From Pseudooceanicola nanhaiensis (GTDB taxonomy: Bacteria > Pseudomonadota > Alphaproteobacteria > Rhodobacterales > Rhodobacteraceae), in contig NZ_JAIUZP010000012.1 of the NCBI RefSeq assembly GCF_020171315.1, forward strand, positions 62,001 to 126,000: a stretch of DNA of 64,000 nt, in the 5' to 3' direction. The notes below the pieces were generated by a model. It was not told the origin of the DNA. It searched no databases and was given only the letters and a program-made list of their open reading frames with translations. Shown one piece after another: positions 46,513-56,915 of this stretch (its first letter is position 1; each line of letters starts with the position of its first letter). The position numbers and the translations under genes were made by a program.

Positions 46513-47159
46513 GAAGCCTCCGCGCAGGTCAGGCGGATGGTGTCGGCGAAGGCCTCGCCCACCTCGGGGAAATCGTCGGTCTCGGCGGGGCGCCCGTCGA
46601 GGGCCGCGTTCATCTGGGCCGTGGCCGCGTCGAGGTCCACCTTGGTCACCGCCACGGCGCAGCCTGCGCCCGCGCTCAGCGGGCGGGTCAGGTCATAGGC
46701 GGTGTAGAAGGTGGGATCGTAGGCCTTGGCGGTCAGGGCCGCGCCGTTGAGCGCCAGCGGACCCTCCGCGAGCGGGCGGAAATGCCGGGTCTCGATATGC
46801 GGTCCGTCCATCCGGGTGGACAGCGGCTGCGGCGGGCCCAGCTTCACCGGGGTGCCATCCACCGAGAGGTAGAGATCGCCCGCGTAGCCCTCCATCCACT
46901 GCATGTCGAAGCCCTGCAGCTGCGCCTGTTCCGCCTCGGTCAAAACGCCGTCGTAGTCCGCGTCCAGCGACATGTCCTCGAGGATCAACAGGGAATAGAG
47001 CTCGTCGTAGGACCAGAGCACCTCGACCCCGGTCAGACGCCCTGCGTCATCGGTGACGAAGGTCAGCCCGGTGTCCACGAAGATATGAGGATGCGCCCCG
47101 GCCATGGCAGGCCAGAGGGTACAGGCGGCAAGCAGGAGAGGGCGCAGGCGAAGAGGCAT
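46509..47159 (-). CDS. DUF1007 family exported protein
   Basis: A 216-residue exported protein. The signal peptide (about residues 1-22) ends in AGA before HPHIFVDTGLTF, placing a His-Pro-His at the mature N-terminus, a likely metal site. An EF-hand-like acidic stretch (DADYDGVLTEAEQ) is near residue 70. It is paired with NicO through an ATGA overlap; the two probably act in the same metal uptake or export route. Downstream 237 nt (47160-47396) hold no gene. Confidence 0.87.
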   Translation of the reverse strand: MPLRLRPLLLAACTLWPAMAGAHPHIFVDTGLTFVTDDAGRLTGVEVLWSYDELYSLLILEDMSLDADYDGVLTEAEQAQLQGFDMQWMEGYAGDLYLSVDGTPVKLGPPQPLSTRMDGPHIETRHFRPLAEGPLALNGAALTAKAYDPTFYTAYDLTRPLSAGAGCAVAVTKVDLDAATAQMNAALDGRPAETDDFPEVGEAFADTIRLTCAEAS

Positions 47160-47396
47160 GGCAGATGTCTAGCCCGCCTGCCCGCGCCGAGAAAGCCCCG
47201 CAGTGCAAGGGCCGATCACGATGGCGCCAAGCCGCCCATAGGGAGGGGGCGGTGCCTCGGGGGAGGGCACCGGCACTGCGTGCGGGCCGTCCCCCGCAGG
47301 GCGCGGGAGGCGTGACGACAGAACCGGGACGATGGGTGCGTCGCGGCGGGGCGATCCCGGCCACGGGCGCAGGGGGGGCAAGGACCGGCTGCCGGA

Positions 47397-47810
47397 TCAC
47401 TCGTCCCGGCGTTCCTTCATCAGTCGCTCGGCCTTGCGGCGCACGAGGACCGAACGCAGGTCGTGCATGGCCATGAGAAGCTGGTCGGTCACCGCCTCCA
47501 GCTGCAGGTCGCCTGCCTTGGACTGCGCCCATTGCGCGGTCAGGTTCAGGTGATCCACGGTGCGCAGGATGTCGTCCAGCTCCCGCGCGGCGAGGAGTTC
47601 GGCGCGGTCGGTCATCCAGTCGCGGATGGCCTCCTCGTCGGCCTCGGTCAGTTTGCGATCCCCGTGGGCCCGGATCTCGCCGTTGCGCAGGTTGGCGATG
47701 GCGATCTGCTCCATCTCGATCCGGCGTTGCCGGTCATCCGGGTCGATCCGGAAGACGAAGGCCCCGTTGTCCCGGACGCGAAAATAGTACTCGGGCAGAT
47801 CGCCAGCCAT
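47397..47810 (-). CDS. Conserved hypothetical cytoplasmic protein
   Basis: A 137-residue soluble, mostly helical, charged protein (starts MAGDLPEYYFRVRDNGAFVFRI). I do not recognise the family with certainty; no signal peptide or membrane segment is present. Its ATG is 1 nt after the stop of the aspartate aminotransferase, so it is co-transcribed with it. The C-terminal half (LTAQWAQSKAGDLQLEAVTDQ to KAERLMKERRDE) is likely a long helix. Confidence 0.75.
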   Translation of the reverse strand: MAGDLPEYYFRVRDNGAFVFRIDPDDRQRRIEMEQIAIANLRNGEIRAHGDRKLTEADEEAIRDWMTDRAELLAARELDDILRTVDHLNLTAQWAQSKAGDLQLEAVTDQLLMAMHDLRSVLVRRKAERLMKERRDE

Positions 47811-47811
47811 G

Positions 47812-49071
<1,260 letters not shown>

Positions 49072-49101
49072 TCAAGCCCGTGAGCGGCGGAAAGGACCAT
49101 G

Positions 49102-49500
49102 ATGACAAGCGACAGCGACAGCGACTGGTACAGCCCCGAGAACGCCACCTTCGGGGACCGCGTGGCCGGGGCCCGCGAAGCTGCTGGCATGACCCAGCCC
49201 GAACTGGCCCGCCGCCTCGGCGTGAAGCTCGCGACCCTGCGCGGCTGGGAAGACGACGTGGCCGAACCGCGCGCCAACAAGCTGCAGATGCTGGCGGGGC
49301 TGCTGAACGTCTCGCTCACCTGGCTGCTCAACGGCGAGGGCGACGGCGTGGCCGCACCGGAGGAGATGGGAGAGATCTCGCCCGGCGTGAATGACATCCT
49401 GTCGGAGATCCGGGACGTGCGCGGACAGATGAACCGCTTGACCTCCCGCCTCGGTCTGCTGGAAAAGCGGCTGCGCACCGCTTTGAAGGAGGAAGCATGA
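49102..49500 (+). CDS. XRE family HTH protein
   Basis: A 132-residue cytoplasmic protein with an HTH_3 domain (residues about 15-70: FGDRVAGAREAAGMTQPELA, then RRLGVKLATLRGWEDD) and a C-terminal coiled-coil-like tail (ISEIRDVRGQMNRLTSRLGLLEKRL type). AAAGGA is 5 nt before ATG 49102; an ATG at 49099 is too close. It overlaps sdhE by ATGA, which suggests it belongs with succinate dehydrogenase maturation or its control, though no target is visible. Confidence 0.85.
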   Translation: MTSDSDSDWYSPENATFGDRVAGAREAAGMTQPELARRLGVKLATLRGWEDDVAEPRANKLQMLAGLLNVSLTWLLNGEGDGVAAPEEMGEISPGVNDILSEIRDVRGQMNRLTSRLGLLEKRLRTALKEEA

Positions 49501-49781
49501 TCCCCGTTCCCCAGCCCCCCGCCGACGAAACCCGCGAACACCGTCTCAAGCGGCTCTACATGCGGTCGATCCGGCGGGGCATCAAGGAGATGGACATCGT
49601 CTGCACCCGCTTCGCCGATGCAGAGCTCGAGACCATGTCCGAGGCCGACCTCACGCTCTACGATCAGCTGCTGGGGGAAAACGATCAGGACCTGCTGCTC
49701 TGGGTCACGGGCAAGGAGCCCGCGCCCGCACCCTACACGCTGATGATCGATCGCATGGTCGCGGTGATGGGCAAGGCCTGA
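49497..49781 (+). CDS. sdhE: Succinate dehydrogenase assembly factor, FAD insertion (SdhE/SDHAF2)
   Basis: A 94-residue soluble protein that helps attach FAD to the flavoprotein subunit of succinate dehydrogenase. The conserved RGxxEMD motif is RRGIKEMDIVC at about residues 26-36, and the YDQLLGENDQDLLLWVTG block follows. Overlap with the XRE gene by four bases. Followed by a terminator-like hairpin. Confidence 0.93.
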   Translation: MIPVPQPPADETREHRLKRLYMRSIRRGIKEMDIVCTRFADAELETMSEADLTLYDQLLGENDQDLLLWVTGKEPAPAPYTLMIDRMVAVMGKA

Positions 49782-49809
49782 GAGCGTCGCGCCCTGCGCA
49801 CGCTTCGCT

Positions 49810-49831
49810 AAGGAGCGCTTAACGCTTTTTT
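49810..49831 (+). terminator. Probable terminator of the XRE-sdhE operon
   Basis: AAGGAGCG pairs with CGCTTTTT (two G-T pairs), loop CTTAA, inside a T run. It lies 28 nt after the sdhE stop. Confidence 0.55.
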
Positions 49832-49847
49832 CGCCTTTCTGGGCGAA
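49830..49847. promoter_or_regulatory. Inverted repeat upstream of ldtR
   Basis: TTCGCC and GGCGAA arms with a 6-nt loop, about 34 nt before the ldtR ATG. It may be an operator for LdtR itself, but I cannot compare it with a known site. Confidence 0.3.
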
Positions 49848-49880
49848 TGTCCCGTCCGAGCAGATCGGACGGAGACAAGA

Positions 49881-50381
49881 ATGAGCATGCACAATCCGGT
49901 GGCCCCCGGATACGGGCAGCAGGGCTTCATGACGAGCTACCTGGAGGCATTGTCCCTCGTGGAACGCCTGCACAGGCTCCTGCTGGATGTCATCAAGGAT
50001 GAGTTCGAGCGCGTCGGCGTGCTGGAGATCAACGCGGTACAGGCGCTCTTGCTCTTCAACATCGGCGATCACGAGGTGACCGCGGGCGAGTTGAAGAGCC
50101 GCGGCTACTACCAGGGGTCCAACGTCAGCTACAACCTGAAGAAGCTGGTGGAGATGGGCTACATGCACCACCAGCGCTGCGAGATCGACCGCCGCTCGGT
50201 CCGGGTCCGGCTGACCCAGCAGGGGCGCGACATCCGCGACGTGGTGCGGGAACTCTTCGCCCGTCACGCCGTCGGGCTGGAGTCCAAGGGCGTGCTGGGC
50301 CCGGAGGGGATCGAGGAGATCACCCATGCCCTGAAGCGTGTCGAGCGCTATTGGACCGACCAGATCCGCTACATCTACTGA
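49881..50381 (+). CDS. ldtR: MarR family regulator, LdtR-like
   Basis: A 166-residue winged-helix protein closely like the LdtR regulators of alphaproteobacteria. Recognition segment: TAGELKSRGYYQGSNVSYNL, wing near HHQRCEIDRRSVRVRLTQQG. In Liberibacter LdtR controls an L,D-transpeptidase and stress genes; the targets here are unknown. A weak CCTTCG/CGAAGG hairpin follows the stop (50384-50400). Confidence 0.88.
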   Translation: MSMHNPVAPGYGQQGFMTSYLEALSLVERLHRLLLDVIKDEFERVGVLEINAVQALLLFNIGDHEVTAGELKSRGYYQGSNVSYNLKKLVEMGYMHHQRCEIDRRSVRVRLTQQGRDIRDVVRELFARHAVGLESKGVLGPEGIEEITHALKRVERYWTDQIRYIY

Positions 50382-50516
50382 CGCCTTCGACCTGCGAAGG
50401 ACAGGCGGAGCGGCGGGTAGAGGGGAGCGCGCGGTGCATGTCCGCGGCCTAGACCAGGGTGGTGCTGTGAGGGCCGCGCCCGGGGCAGCCGCTGCGGAAC
50501 GGTCGGCGCAGGGTGG

Positions 50517-51308
50517 TCAGCGCGCCGCGGGCTCCGCCCGGGAAACCGCAAGGACTTCCATCTCGCGCAGCAGTTTTCGCACCATGGCGGCCTCGAAGCT
50601 CTGGAAGCCGATGGCACTTTCGACAAAGGCACCGGGCCCGTGCAGCACGTAGGCGCGGAAATAGGCCTGCAATCCATCGGGCGGGTCCATCGCATCCCCG
50701 ATGACGAGGCCGTTGACCGTGATACCCGCCCGGTCAAGCGTGGGGCCGATCTGGCGCGGGTCGGGTCCGGTGTTGGACTTGCCGTCGCCCGAGAGGTCGA
50801 TCACCTCGCGCCAGCAGCGCGGGGCGCCCTGCATCAGCGCCTGACCGGCCTGCAGGGCCGCGCCGATGGCGGTGGATGGGTCGCTGCGTTGCCGCAGGGT
50901 GGCCCGAAGCTGCGCCGCCACCGCATCCACTGCCTCGGGCCCGGTGATCCGCCGCCAGTCCACCAGCAGGCGCTGGAACTCCGGCCCGCTCCATTCGTAA
51001 ATCGCCAGGGCGACGGGTGCTTCGGGGATCGCCGCGAAAGCGGCCCGCACCTGCGGATTCTGCAGCGCCGCGGCCACCCCATCGAGTTGCAGCCGGTATT
51101 CACGCGGATCGACCGAGCCGGAGACGTCAAGCGCAAGGGCGAGCGCCAGCCGGCAGTCCTGCGCCGCGGCCGGGCCGGCAAAGAGCAGCGCCAGCAGCAG
51201 GGCAGGCAGGCGGCGCGTGGCAGGGGTCTTGCCACGACGGGGCGGAGCGGGACGGCTGCGCCATCGCCCCCCCGGATCGGCCGTGCGAGGCAGTTTCAGG
51301 CGGCTCAT
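50517..51308 (-). CDS. DUF1194 exported VWA-like protein (copy A)
   Basis: A 263-residue exported protein. The N-terminal region is basic and then hydrophobic (LPALLLALLFAGPAAAQDC), consistent with a signal peptide ending near residue 50. The mature part carries a MIDAS-like DVSGSVD and a second EVIDLSGDGKSN motif of the von Willebrand A fold. It overlaps copy B by ATGA. Tandem DUF1194 genes are recurrent in Rhodobacterales; function unknown, possibly a periplasmic or surface metal-dependent adhesion protein. Confidence 0.82.
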   Translation of the reverse strand: MSRLKLPRTADPGGRWRSRPAPPRRGKTPATRRLPALLLALLFAGPAAAQDCRLALALALDVSGSVDPREYRLQLDGVAAALQNPQVRAAFAAIPEAPVALAIYEWSGPEFQRLLVDWRRITGPEAVDAVAAQLRATLRQRSDPSTAIGAALQAGQALMQGAPRCWREVIDLSGDGKSNTGPDPRQIGPTLDRAGITVNGLVIGDAMDPPDGLQAYFRAYVLHGPGAFVESAIGFQSFEAAMVRKLLREMEVLAVSRAEPAAR

Positions 51309-52054
51309 CCGGGGTCTCCCGAAGGGGCCGCCTTTCCGGCGCCCATCTGCAACAGGTTGATCTCGCGATAGAGCTTGCGGGTCATCGCCTCACGGAACTC
51401 GGCAAAGCCCCGGGCCACTTCAAGAAAAGCCCCCGGTCCGCGCAGGACCTCGCGCCGGTAAAATTCTTCCACGGTGCTGTCCTGCCCGAGGATCACCAGC
51501 CCGTTCACCACGACGCCCTCGAAGGGGAAATTGGCATAGGCCCGATCCGGCCCGAAGCCGTCGTTGTTGATCCCGTCACCGGAGAGATCCAGCACGCGCC
51601 GGTCACAGGTGGGCGCACGCGAGAGCACCCCGGCCCCAAAGCCGAGGCCATAGCCCATCGCCGTGGGGAACCGATCGTGGGAGCGTTGGGTGCCTGCCAG
51701 CCGTGCCACAGCGCGGTCGATCGCGGCGGGCGTGTTCAGAACGGTCCAGTCGAGGATCACCTGTTGCTGGTAGCGGCCCGACCATTCGTAGGCCGCCAGC
51801 ATCACCTCGCCGGTGTCGGGCAGCCCGGCAAGGATCGCATGCCGGACCTCCGGCGCATCCAGCGCAGCGGCAAGGCCATCGCGCTGAAGCGTATATTCGG
51901 CGCTGTTCACCGAGGTGGACACATCCACCGCCAGCACCAGCGCAAGACGGCAATAGGCCTGCGCCGCGCCGCCCGTCAGCATCAGCCCGAGGGCGAGCGC
52001 GGTTGCCAGCGCCTGGCCCGCAAGGGGGCGGCGGCGCTGGCGGGCACTTACCAA
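51305..52054 (-). CDS. DUF1194 exported VWA-like protein (copy B)
   Basis: A paralogue of copy A with MIDAS-like DVSTSVN and RVLDLSGDGINNDG. The signal peptide (ATALALGLMLTGGAAQAYC) is hydrophobic and near residues 15-35. The start is uncertain: the only reasonable codon is a TTG at 52054, overlapping the end of the VOC gene; the long open frame upstream reads antisense. It overlaps copy A by four bases. Confidence 0.75.
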   Translation of the reverse strand: MVSARQRRRPLAGQALATALALGLMLTGGAAQAYCRLALVLAVDVSTSVNSAEYTLQRDGLAAALDAPEVRHAILAGLPDTGEVMLAAYEWSGRYQQQVILDWTVLNTPAAIDRAVARLAGTQRSHDRFPTAMGYGLGFGAGVLSRAPTCDRRVLDLSGDGINNDGFGPDRAYANFPFEGVVVNGLVILGQDSTVEEFYRREVLRGPGAFLEVARGFAEFREAMTRKLYREINLLQMGAGKAAPSGDPG

Positions 52055-52476
52055 TGGCCCGTGTTTTCCATGCTGGCCCAGGGCTCGGCGGGGGCAAGCG
52101 CATCGCCTTCCTGCAGCAGTTCGATGGAGATGTTGTCGGGCGAGCGCACGAAGGCCATGTGCCCGTCGCGCGGCGGACGGTTGATCGTCACGCCGTTGTC
52201 CATCAGGTGCTGGCACAGCTCGTAGATGTTCTCGACCCGGTAGGCGAGGTGGCCGAAGTGACGGCTGTCGGAGGGCAGCCCCTCGTCCCCGTCCCAGTTG
52301 TAGGTCAGCTCCACCGGGCAATCCTCGTTGCCTTCCGCGGCCATGAACACCAGCGAGAACCGGCCCTTTTCGTTGTCGATCCGGCGGGTTTCCTTCAGGC
52401 CGAGCAGGCTGAAGAAGGCCATGGTCTTCTCAAGATCGAGAACCCGGACCATGGTGTGGAGATACTTGACGCGCAT
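52048..52476 (-). CDS. Glyoxalase I-like VOC protein
   Basis: A 142-residue VOC protein of the lactoylglutathione lyase type (VKYLHTMVRVLDLEKTMAFF at the start; CPVELTYNWDGDEG and SIELLQEGD provide the Glu ligands). It likely detoxifies methylglyoxal as the glutathione adduct. AAAGGA is 7 nt before ATG 52476. The gene runs into DUF1194 copy B by seven bases; 116 nt separate it from the Slam-like gene upstream. Confidence 0.87.
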   Translation of the reverse strand: MRVKYLHTMVRVLDLEKTMAFFSLLGLKETRRIDNEKGRFSLVFMAAEGNEDCPVELTYNWDGDEGLPSDSRHFGHLAYRVENIYELCQHLMDNGVTINRPPRDGHMAFVRSPDNISIELLQEGDALAPAEPWASMENTGHW

Positions 52477-52592
52477 CGTGCATCCTTTCCGTTCGCTTCC
52501 CCCGGCAAGATAGCTGCCGCCGTGGCGCTGTCGAGGGGACCTTCGGGTCAGGCTCGCCCCCGTACTGCCCCCGTACCGGGCCCCGAACAGGA

Positions 52593-54053
52593 TCAGTATG
52601 CGGTACGAATGCCGATCTGCACACCCATCCTGTCGATGTCGAAGAGATCGACGCTCGACCATTGCTGGGCAGAGCGGAAGGTCACGCTGGGATTGAAGCC
52701 GAAGTAGTCGACCTTGCGGAAGGTGAAATCGGCGTAGAGGTCATAGGCCTCGTCCTGCCGGCCTTCGCCGGGCGCATAGGCCGACAGCGGGTAGTCGCGC
52801 CACCGCCAGTTGAGACCCAGCTGCGGCTCGGCCCCGAACCAGAGCCCGTCGGGCGCGAAGCTGACGCCCACGCGGACCTCGGAGTAGTCGGCGACGTCGA
52901 TCTTGCTGGTGCTCTCGGTCAGGTTGACGGACAGGCCGACGACCGCGCCGGTGGACAGCCGGTGCGAAACACCGCCGTTGATCCGCCAGGCCGTCGCATG
53001 GGGCGCGCGCGGCCCGGTGGTGCGGTCCGCCTGCAGGCCGAGCGACAGCGCCGTGACCCGCGACAGCGCGATCCGCGCGCCGAGGTTGCCGCGCAGGAAG
53101 TTGGCGTAGTGGTCGCCGCCATAGGTGCTGGCCCCCGCGGCGGCGCCGAGGCTGTATTCGACGCGCCCCGTCCCGGGCATCATGCGATGTGCCACCCCCA
53201 CGAGGACGGTGTTGGTGGCATAGTCGCTGCCCTTGGCGCCGGGGGCGAGGTCCTTGGCCTCTTCGCTCAGCTCGTACTGATGGGTGTCGGCCTGAAGGTA
53301 GAGGTCGGTGGCGTGGCGGCGGCTTTCGGAGGCGCGGTAGCGGGTGGTGATGCCAAGCGCCAGTTCGACCCCGGACAGCGCCTGCGCCGCGCCGGGCAGG
53401 GCGACTTCGAAGGGCAGGCCGTAGAGTTCGGCCGCGTTGTTGACCGACCCGTTGTTGATGTTCGAATGCGGCGCGATGGTGAAGCGCAGGTTCGTGGACC
53501 AGCGGTTGCGGCTGCGCAGGTACTGGAAGTCCCGCACGGCCAGGGCGCGGGATTCCGCGTCAGGGGCCGATTGCGCGGCGCGGCGCAGCCAGAGCTGGCC
53601 CCATGTCCGGCGGCCCTCGGTGCTGAGCGCCTGCGCCATGGCCATCGAGGCCGCATGGCGCAGCGCCGCTTCCTGCTCGGGGGTCTGGGAGGCCAGCTTG
53701 AGGACCCGCCGCGCATCGGCCTTGGCCTCGTCGGTGCGCCCGATGTTCCGGGCCGCGCGGGACCGCAGCAACAGCGCCTGCACGTCGTCGGGATCGCGCT
53801 TCAGCAGGGCGGTCGCCATGTCGTAGGCGACCTTGTCCTGTCCGATGGCCAGCATCTGGCCTGCGGTGGTGCGCATCTCGTCCGGGGTCAGGATGCGACC
53901 CTCGGCCCGTGCAGGCGTGGGGGCAAGCAGCGGCGGCAGCGCGGCAAGGCCCGCGCCAAGCGCGATGCCAAGCGCCATGGTAGAACGGCGCAAACCCCCG
54001 CCCCAGCCGGCCAGCCGGGGGGCGGGGCGGTTCGGGACGGGGGGCAAGGTCAT
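52593..54053 (-). CDS. Slam-like outer membrane lipoprotein translocon (TPR + DUF560 beta-barrel)
   Basis: A 486-residue protein. After a signal peptide ending near APARAEG (about residue 50), the region to about residue 190 looks like TPR helices (AYDMATALLKRDPDDVQALL, ARNIGRTDEAKADARRVL). From about 200 to the end alternating amphipathic strands suggest a beta-barrel, ending in aromatic Tyr as outer membrane proteins do. This order is that of Slam/DUF560 proteins, which move lipoproteins to the cell surface (type XI secretion). Its ATG overlaps the stop of the upstream lipoprotein gene. Internal ATG 53978 is an alternative start. Confidence 0.8.
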   Translation of the reverse strand: MTLPPVPNRPAPRLAGWGGGLRRSTMALGIALGAGLAALPPLLAPTPARAEGRILTPDEMRTTAGQMLAIGQDKVAYDMATALLKRDPDDVQALLLRSRAARNIGRTDEAKADARRVLKLASQTPEQEAALRHAASMAMAQALSTEGRRTWGQLWLRRAAQSAPDAESRALAVRDFQYLRSRNRWSTNLRFTIAPHSNINNGSVNNAAELYGLPFEVALPGAAQALSGVELALGITTRYRASESRRHATDLYLQADTHQYELSEEAKDLAPGAKGSDYATNTVLVGVAHRMMPGTGRVEYSLGAAAGASTYGGDHYANFLRGNLGARIALSRVTALSLGLQADRTTGPRAPHATAWRINGGVSHRLSTGAVVGLSVNLTESTSKIDVADYSEVRVGVSFAPDGLWFGAEPQLGLNWRWRDYPLSAYAPGEGRQDEAYDLYADFTFRKVDYFGFNPSVTFRSAQQWSSVDLFDIDRMGVQIGIRTAY

Positions 54054-55144
54054 TGACGGTAGAGGATGAAGCCGCCGGTTTCCTGTGCGGTGACGCCGTC
54101 AATACGGGGGTCTTCGCTCTCGACCACGAGCACACCCACGACTTCCTCGGCGTTCTGGCCGGAGAGGATCGCGTAGTAGTTGCCGGATTCGAGTTCGGTC
54201 ACCGTGCCATCGGAATTGCGGACATCCGACAGGATCGAGCCGACGATCTCGCCGTTCGCATCCGCGTTGTCGGGCGAGATGACCGACCGCAGCGCGGGCA
54301 TGTAGGCGCCGCCACCGGTGTTGGTGATCGTGGTGCTGTCGTCCACGGCTTCGAGCGCGGTCATGTAGGCCGCCGTCACGTCGTTGCCGCTGATGTCGTA
54401 GATCCGGCGGTTGTAGACATAGAGGGCGACGCCGCTCTGGCCGTCGTTGAAGTCCTCGAAGTCGATGTACATCTCGGCATCGCCCTGGGTGTATTCCAGG
54501 CCGCCCGAGCCGCTGAAGACACGGATGCCCGCGTAATCGCCGGTGTACTGCGCCGTGCATTCGCCCGAGCAGGTCGGCACCACGAGGCTGACGGCATCGC
54601 CGTTGCTGTCGGTGGCGTTCCGTTTGTAGATGAAGCCGCCGAAGCCGTAATCGCTGTAGCTGGCCGAGCGGACGATTGCGAACTGCGTCTGGCCGCTGGT
54701 GCTTTTGCCGTAGATCGCCCGGTAGGTCATCGTCGAGACGGTCGTCCCGGTCGACGGGTCGGTGGTCGTCGGCGCGCTTTCATAGACCGCGTAGGACCCG
54801 GCCGTGCCGAGCGAGGACACAGCGGTGCCGCGCGAATAGACGTTGTCCGCGTCGAAGGGCAGGTTGTCGACGTAGAATTCGTCCTGACCGGAATCGTTGC
54901 GATACTCGTAGTTCAGCGCCGTGCCGCCACCCGTCTCGGTCTCCGCCTCGGAGCGCGTGATCGACGTGTTGGGCGAGGGGCTCGTTGTGCCCGGCGGCAG
55001 GCCGCGATCGTCGATCGTGGTGCCGTCGTCGTCCGTTGTCGTATCGTCGGTGGTGGTGTCGTCGTCGAAGGGGTTGGTGCCGTCGCCGCTGCATGCCGAA
55101 ACGGCAAGCGCAATCGCAAGCGGAAAGACCACGCGATGGATCAT
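54050..55144 (-). CDS. Putative surface lipoprotein, candidate cargo of the Slam-like protein
   Basis: A 364-residue lipoprotein. The lipobox is VSAC with Cys18, followed by an Asp/Thr-rich tether (about 26-46), then a Gly/Tyr/Ser-rich predicted beta domain. Near the C-terminus the stretch [17 protein letters not shown] resembles the GPNAxExGGxF pattern of Slam-dependent lipoproteins such as TbpB. Its binding partner is not evident; it does not look like transferrin- or haem-binders known to me. GAGG is 7 nt before the ATG. It is translated with the Slam-like gene through an ATGA overlap. Confidence 0.7.
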   Translation of the reverse strand: MIHRVVFPLAIALAVSACSGDGTNPFDDDTTTDDTTTDDDGTTIDDRGLPPGTTSPSPNTSITRSEAETETGGGTALNYEYRNDSGQDEFYVDNLPFDADNVYSRGTAVSSLGTAGSYAVYESAPTTTDPSTGTTVSTMTYRAIYGKSTSGQTQFAIVRSASYSDYGFGGFIYKRNATDSNGDAVSLVVPTCSGECTAQYTGDYAGIRVFSGSGGLEYTQGDAEMYIDFEDFNDGQSGVALYVYNRRIYDISGNDVTAAYMTALEAVDDSTTITNTGGGAYMPALRSVISPDNADANGEIVGSILSDVRNSDGTVTELESGNYYAILSGQNAEEVVGVLVVESEDPRIDGVTAQETGGFILYRQ

Positions 55145-55356
55145 TTGTCTGCCTCGTGCCTCTGGTGTCGTCCGGCTATCCTGCCGGTTTTGTGGAAGTT
55201 TCCGCAGGGCGTGATCAAAAGTCAATGTTCGTGAAGGACGCCCCGCGGGTGCGAGGGGAAGTGCGGCGGAAATGCCGCTACACGATCTTGTCGTTCCATC
55301 GGTTGGCGACCCCAGATAAGGTGGTGCTCGATTCATCTGGTAGAAGGATTCGCCCC

Positions 55357-56262
55357 ATGGCCGTGACCCCCGAACAGCAGGCAGAGATCGACGCCCTGCG
55401 TGAAACGCCCCGCCAGACCCTGCGCGCGGTGTCGGAGGGGATGGAGGCGCATCTCTACAACGCGATCCCGGTGCTGGATCACGGCTTTGTCCGCGTCGTG
55501 GACTACATGGGCGACGATGCGGCCATCTGTCAGGCGGCCCGCGTCTCCTACGGGCGCGGCACCAAGTCGGTGCAGAACGACGAGGGGCTGATCCGCTACC
55601 TCATGCGGCACTGGCACTCGACCCCCTTCGAGATGTGCGAAGTGAAGCTCCACGTGAAGCTGCCGGTCTTCGTGGCGCGCCAGTGGATTCGCCACCGCAC
55701 CGCCAACGTGAACGAATACTCGGCCCGCTACTCGATCCTCGACCGGGAGTTCTACATCCCCGCGCCCGAGCATCTGGCCGCCCAGTCCGTGGTGAACAAC
55801 CAGGGCCGGGGCGAGGTGCTGGAGGGCGAGGAAGCCGCGCGCGTGCTGGAGATGCTCAAGCGCGACAGCAACCTCGCCTATGATCACTACGAGGAAATGA
55901 TCTCGACCGAGGACCAGCAGGGGCTCGCGCGGGAACTGGCGCGGATGAACCTGCCTGCCAACATCTACACCCAGTGGTACTGGAAGGTGGACCTGCACAA
56001 CCTGCTGCACTTCCTGCGTCTGCGCGCCGATGCCCATGCCCAGTACGAGATCCGCGTCTATGCCGATGCGATCTGCAAGGTCGTGGCGGACTGGGTGCCC
56101 TTCGCCTACCGCGCCTTCGAGGACTACCGCCTTGGCGCCGTCACTTTCTCGGCGCAGATGGTGGACTGCATGAAGCGGATGCTGGCCGGCGAAGAGGTCA
56201 CCGAAGAGAATTGCGGGATGAGCAAACGCGAATGGCGTGAGTTCCGCGCAAACTTCGAGTGA
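55357..56262 (+). CDS. thyX: Flavin-dependent thymidylate synthase
   Basis: A 301-residue enzyme making dTMP from dUMP with FAD and methylene-tetrahydrofolate. The ThyX signature [15 protein letters not shown] is complete, and the [21 protein letters not shown] block precedes it. AAGGA lies 8 nt before ATG 55357; the frame open upstream crosses the intergenic region and is not coding. Divergent from the lipoprotein gene; 212 nt lie between them. Confidence 0.95.
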   Translation: MAVTPEQQAEIDALRETPRQTLRAVSEGMEAHLYNAIPVLDHGFVRVVDYMGDDAAICQAARVSYGRGTKSVQNDEGLIRYLMRHWHSTPFEMCEVKLHVKLPVFVARQWIRHRTANVNEYSARYSILDREFYIPAPEHLAAQSVVNNQGRGEVLEGEEAARVLEMLKRDSNLAYDHYEEMISTEDQQGLARELARMNLPANIYTQWYWKVDLHNLLHFLRLRADAHAQYEIRVYADAICKVVADWVPFAYRAFEDYRLGAVTFSAQMVDCMKRMLAGEEVTEENCGMSKREWREFRANFE

Positions 56263-56416
56263 TCGCGATCCGGGAATTGGGCATTCGCCGTCGTCCCTAA
56301 TCGGCAATACGCCCCATCGCGATATGATGCATTTTTCGGTCCCGTTTCGGCGGGGCCGATGATCCATCCCGGCGCCTCGTCCGTATCCCGGTCAAACAAC
56401 CCTCGGACCTGGCCCC

Positions 56417-56815
56417 ATGCAAACTCTCTCCGTCTACCTTGTCACCGCCGTGCTCTTCCTTGGGCTCGACGCGGTCATGCTCAAGACCGTCATTCGCCCG
56501 GTCTTCGAAAGCCGCCTGCAGGACCAGTTGCTGGAGGACCTGCGGATCGGGCCGGCGGCGGTGTTTTATCTCTTCTACGTGGCCGGGGTGGTCTGGTTCG
56601 TCTCCCTCCCCGCCCTGCGCGACGGCGCGCCGATGCAGGCCCTGCTGAATGGCGCGATCCTCGGAGCGCTGGCCTATGGGACCTACGAGTTCACCAACTA
56701 CGCCACGCTCAAGGCGTGGGACCTGCGCATGGTGGCGCTGGACGTGAGTTGGGGCACGGTGCTGACCGGCGTCTCGGCCGCGCTGGGCGTCCTGATCGTG
56801 CGGGCGTTCCAATAG
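56417..56815 (+). CDS. DUF2177 family membrane protein
   Basis: A 132-residue protein with four membrane helices (LSVYLVTAVLFLGLDAVML, AAVFYLFYVAGVVWFV, LLNGAILGALAYGTYEFTNYATLK, and VSWGTVLTGVSAALGVL). The GTYEFTNYATLKAWD block matches DUF2177. Function unknown. It is 154 nt after thyX. Confidence 0.85.
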   Translation: MQTLSVYLVTAVLFLGLDAVMLKTVIRPVFESRLQDQLLEDLRIGPAAVFYLFYVAGVVWFVSLPALRDGAPMQALLNGAILGALAYGTYEFTNYATLKAWDLRMVALDVSWGTVLTGVSAALGVLIVRAFQ

Positions 56816-56915
56816 GGCCTCCAATAGCGCCCCTGAGCGGCAGAAAGATTGTCAGAACGCCGGAGCCTGCTACACTCCTCCCCAGACTTTGATTTCATTG
56901 CATTGGGGGCTGAAG

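Noticed and set aside
45852-46514. Plus-strand frame encoding a Gly-Arg repeat
   Set aside because: It is the shadow of the His-Ala microsatellite in the NicO gene read on the other strand.
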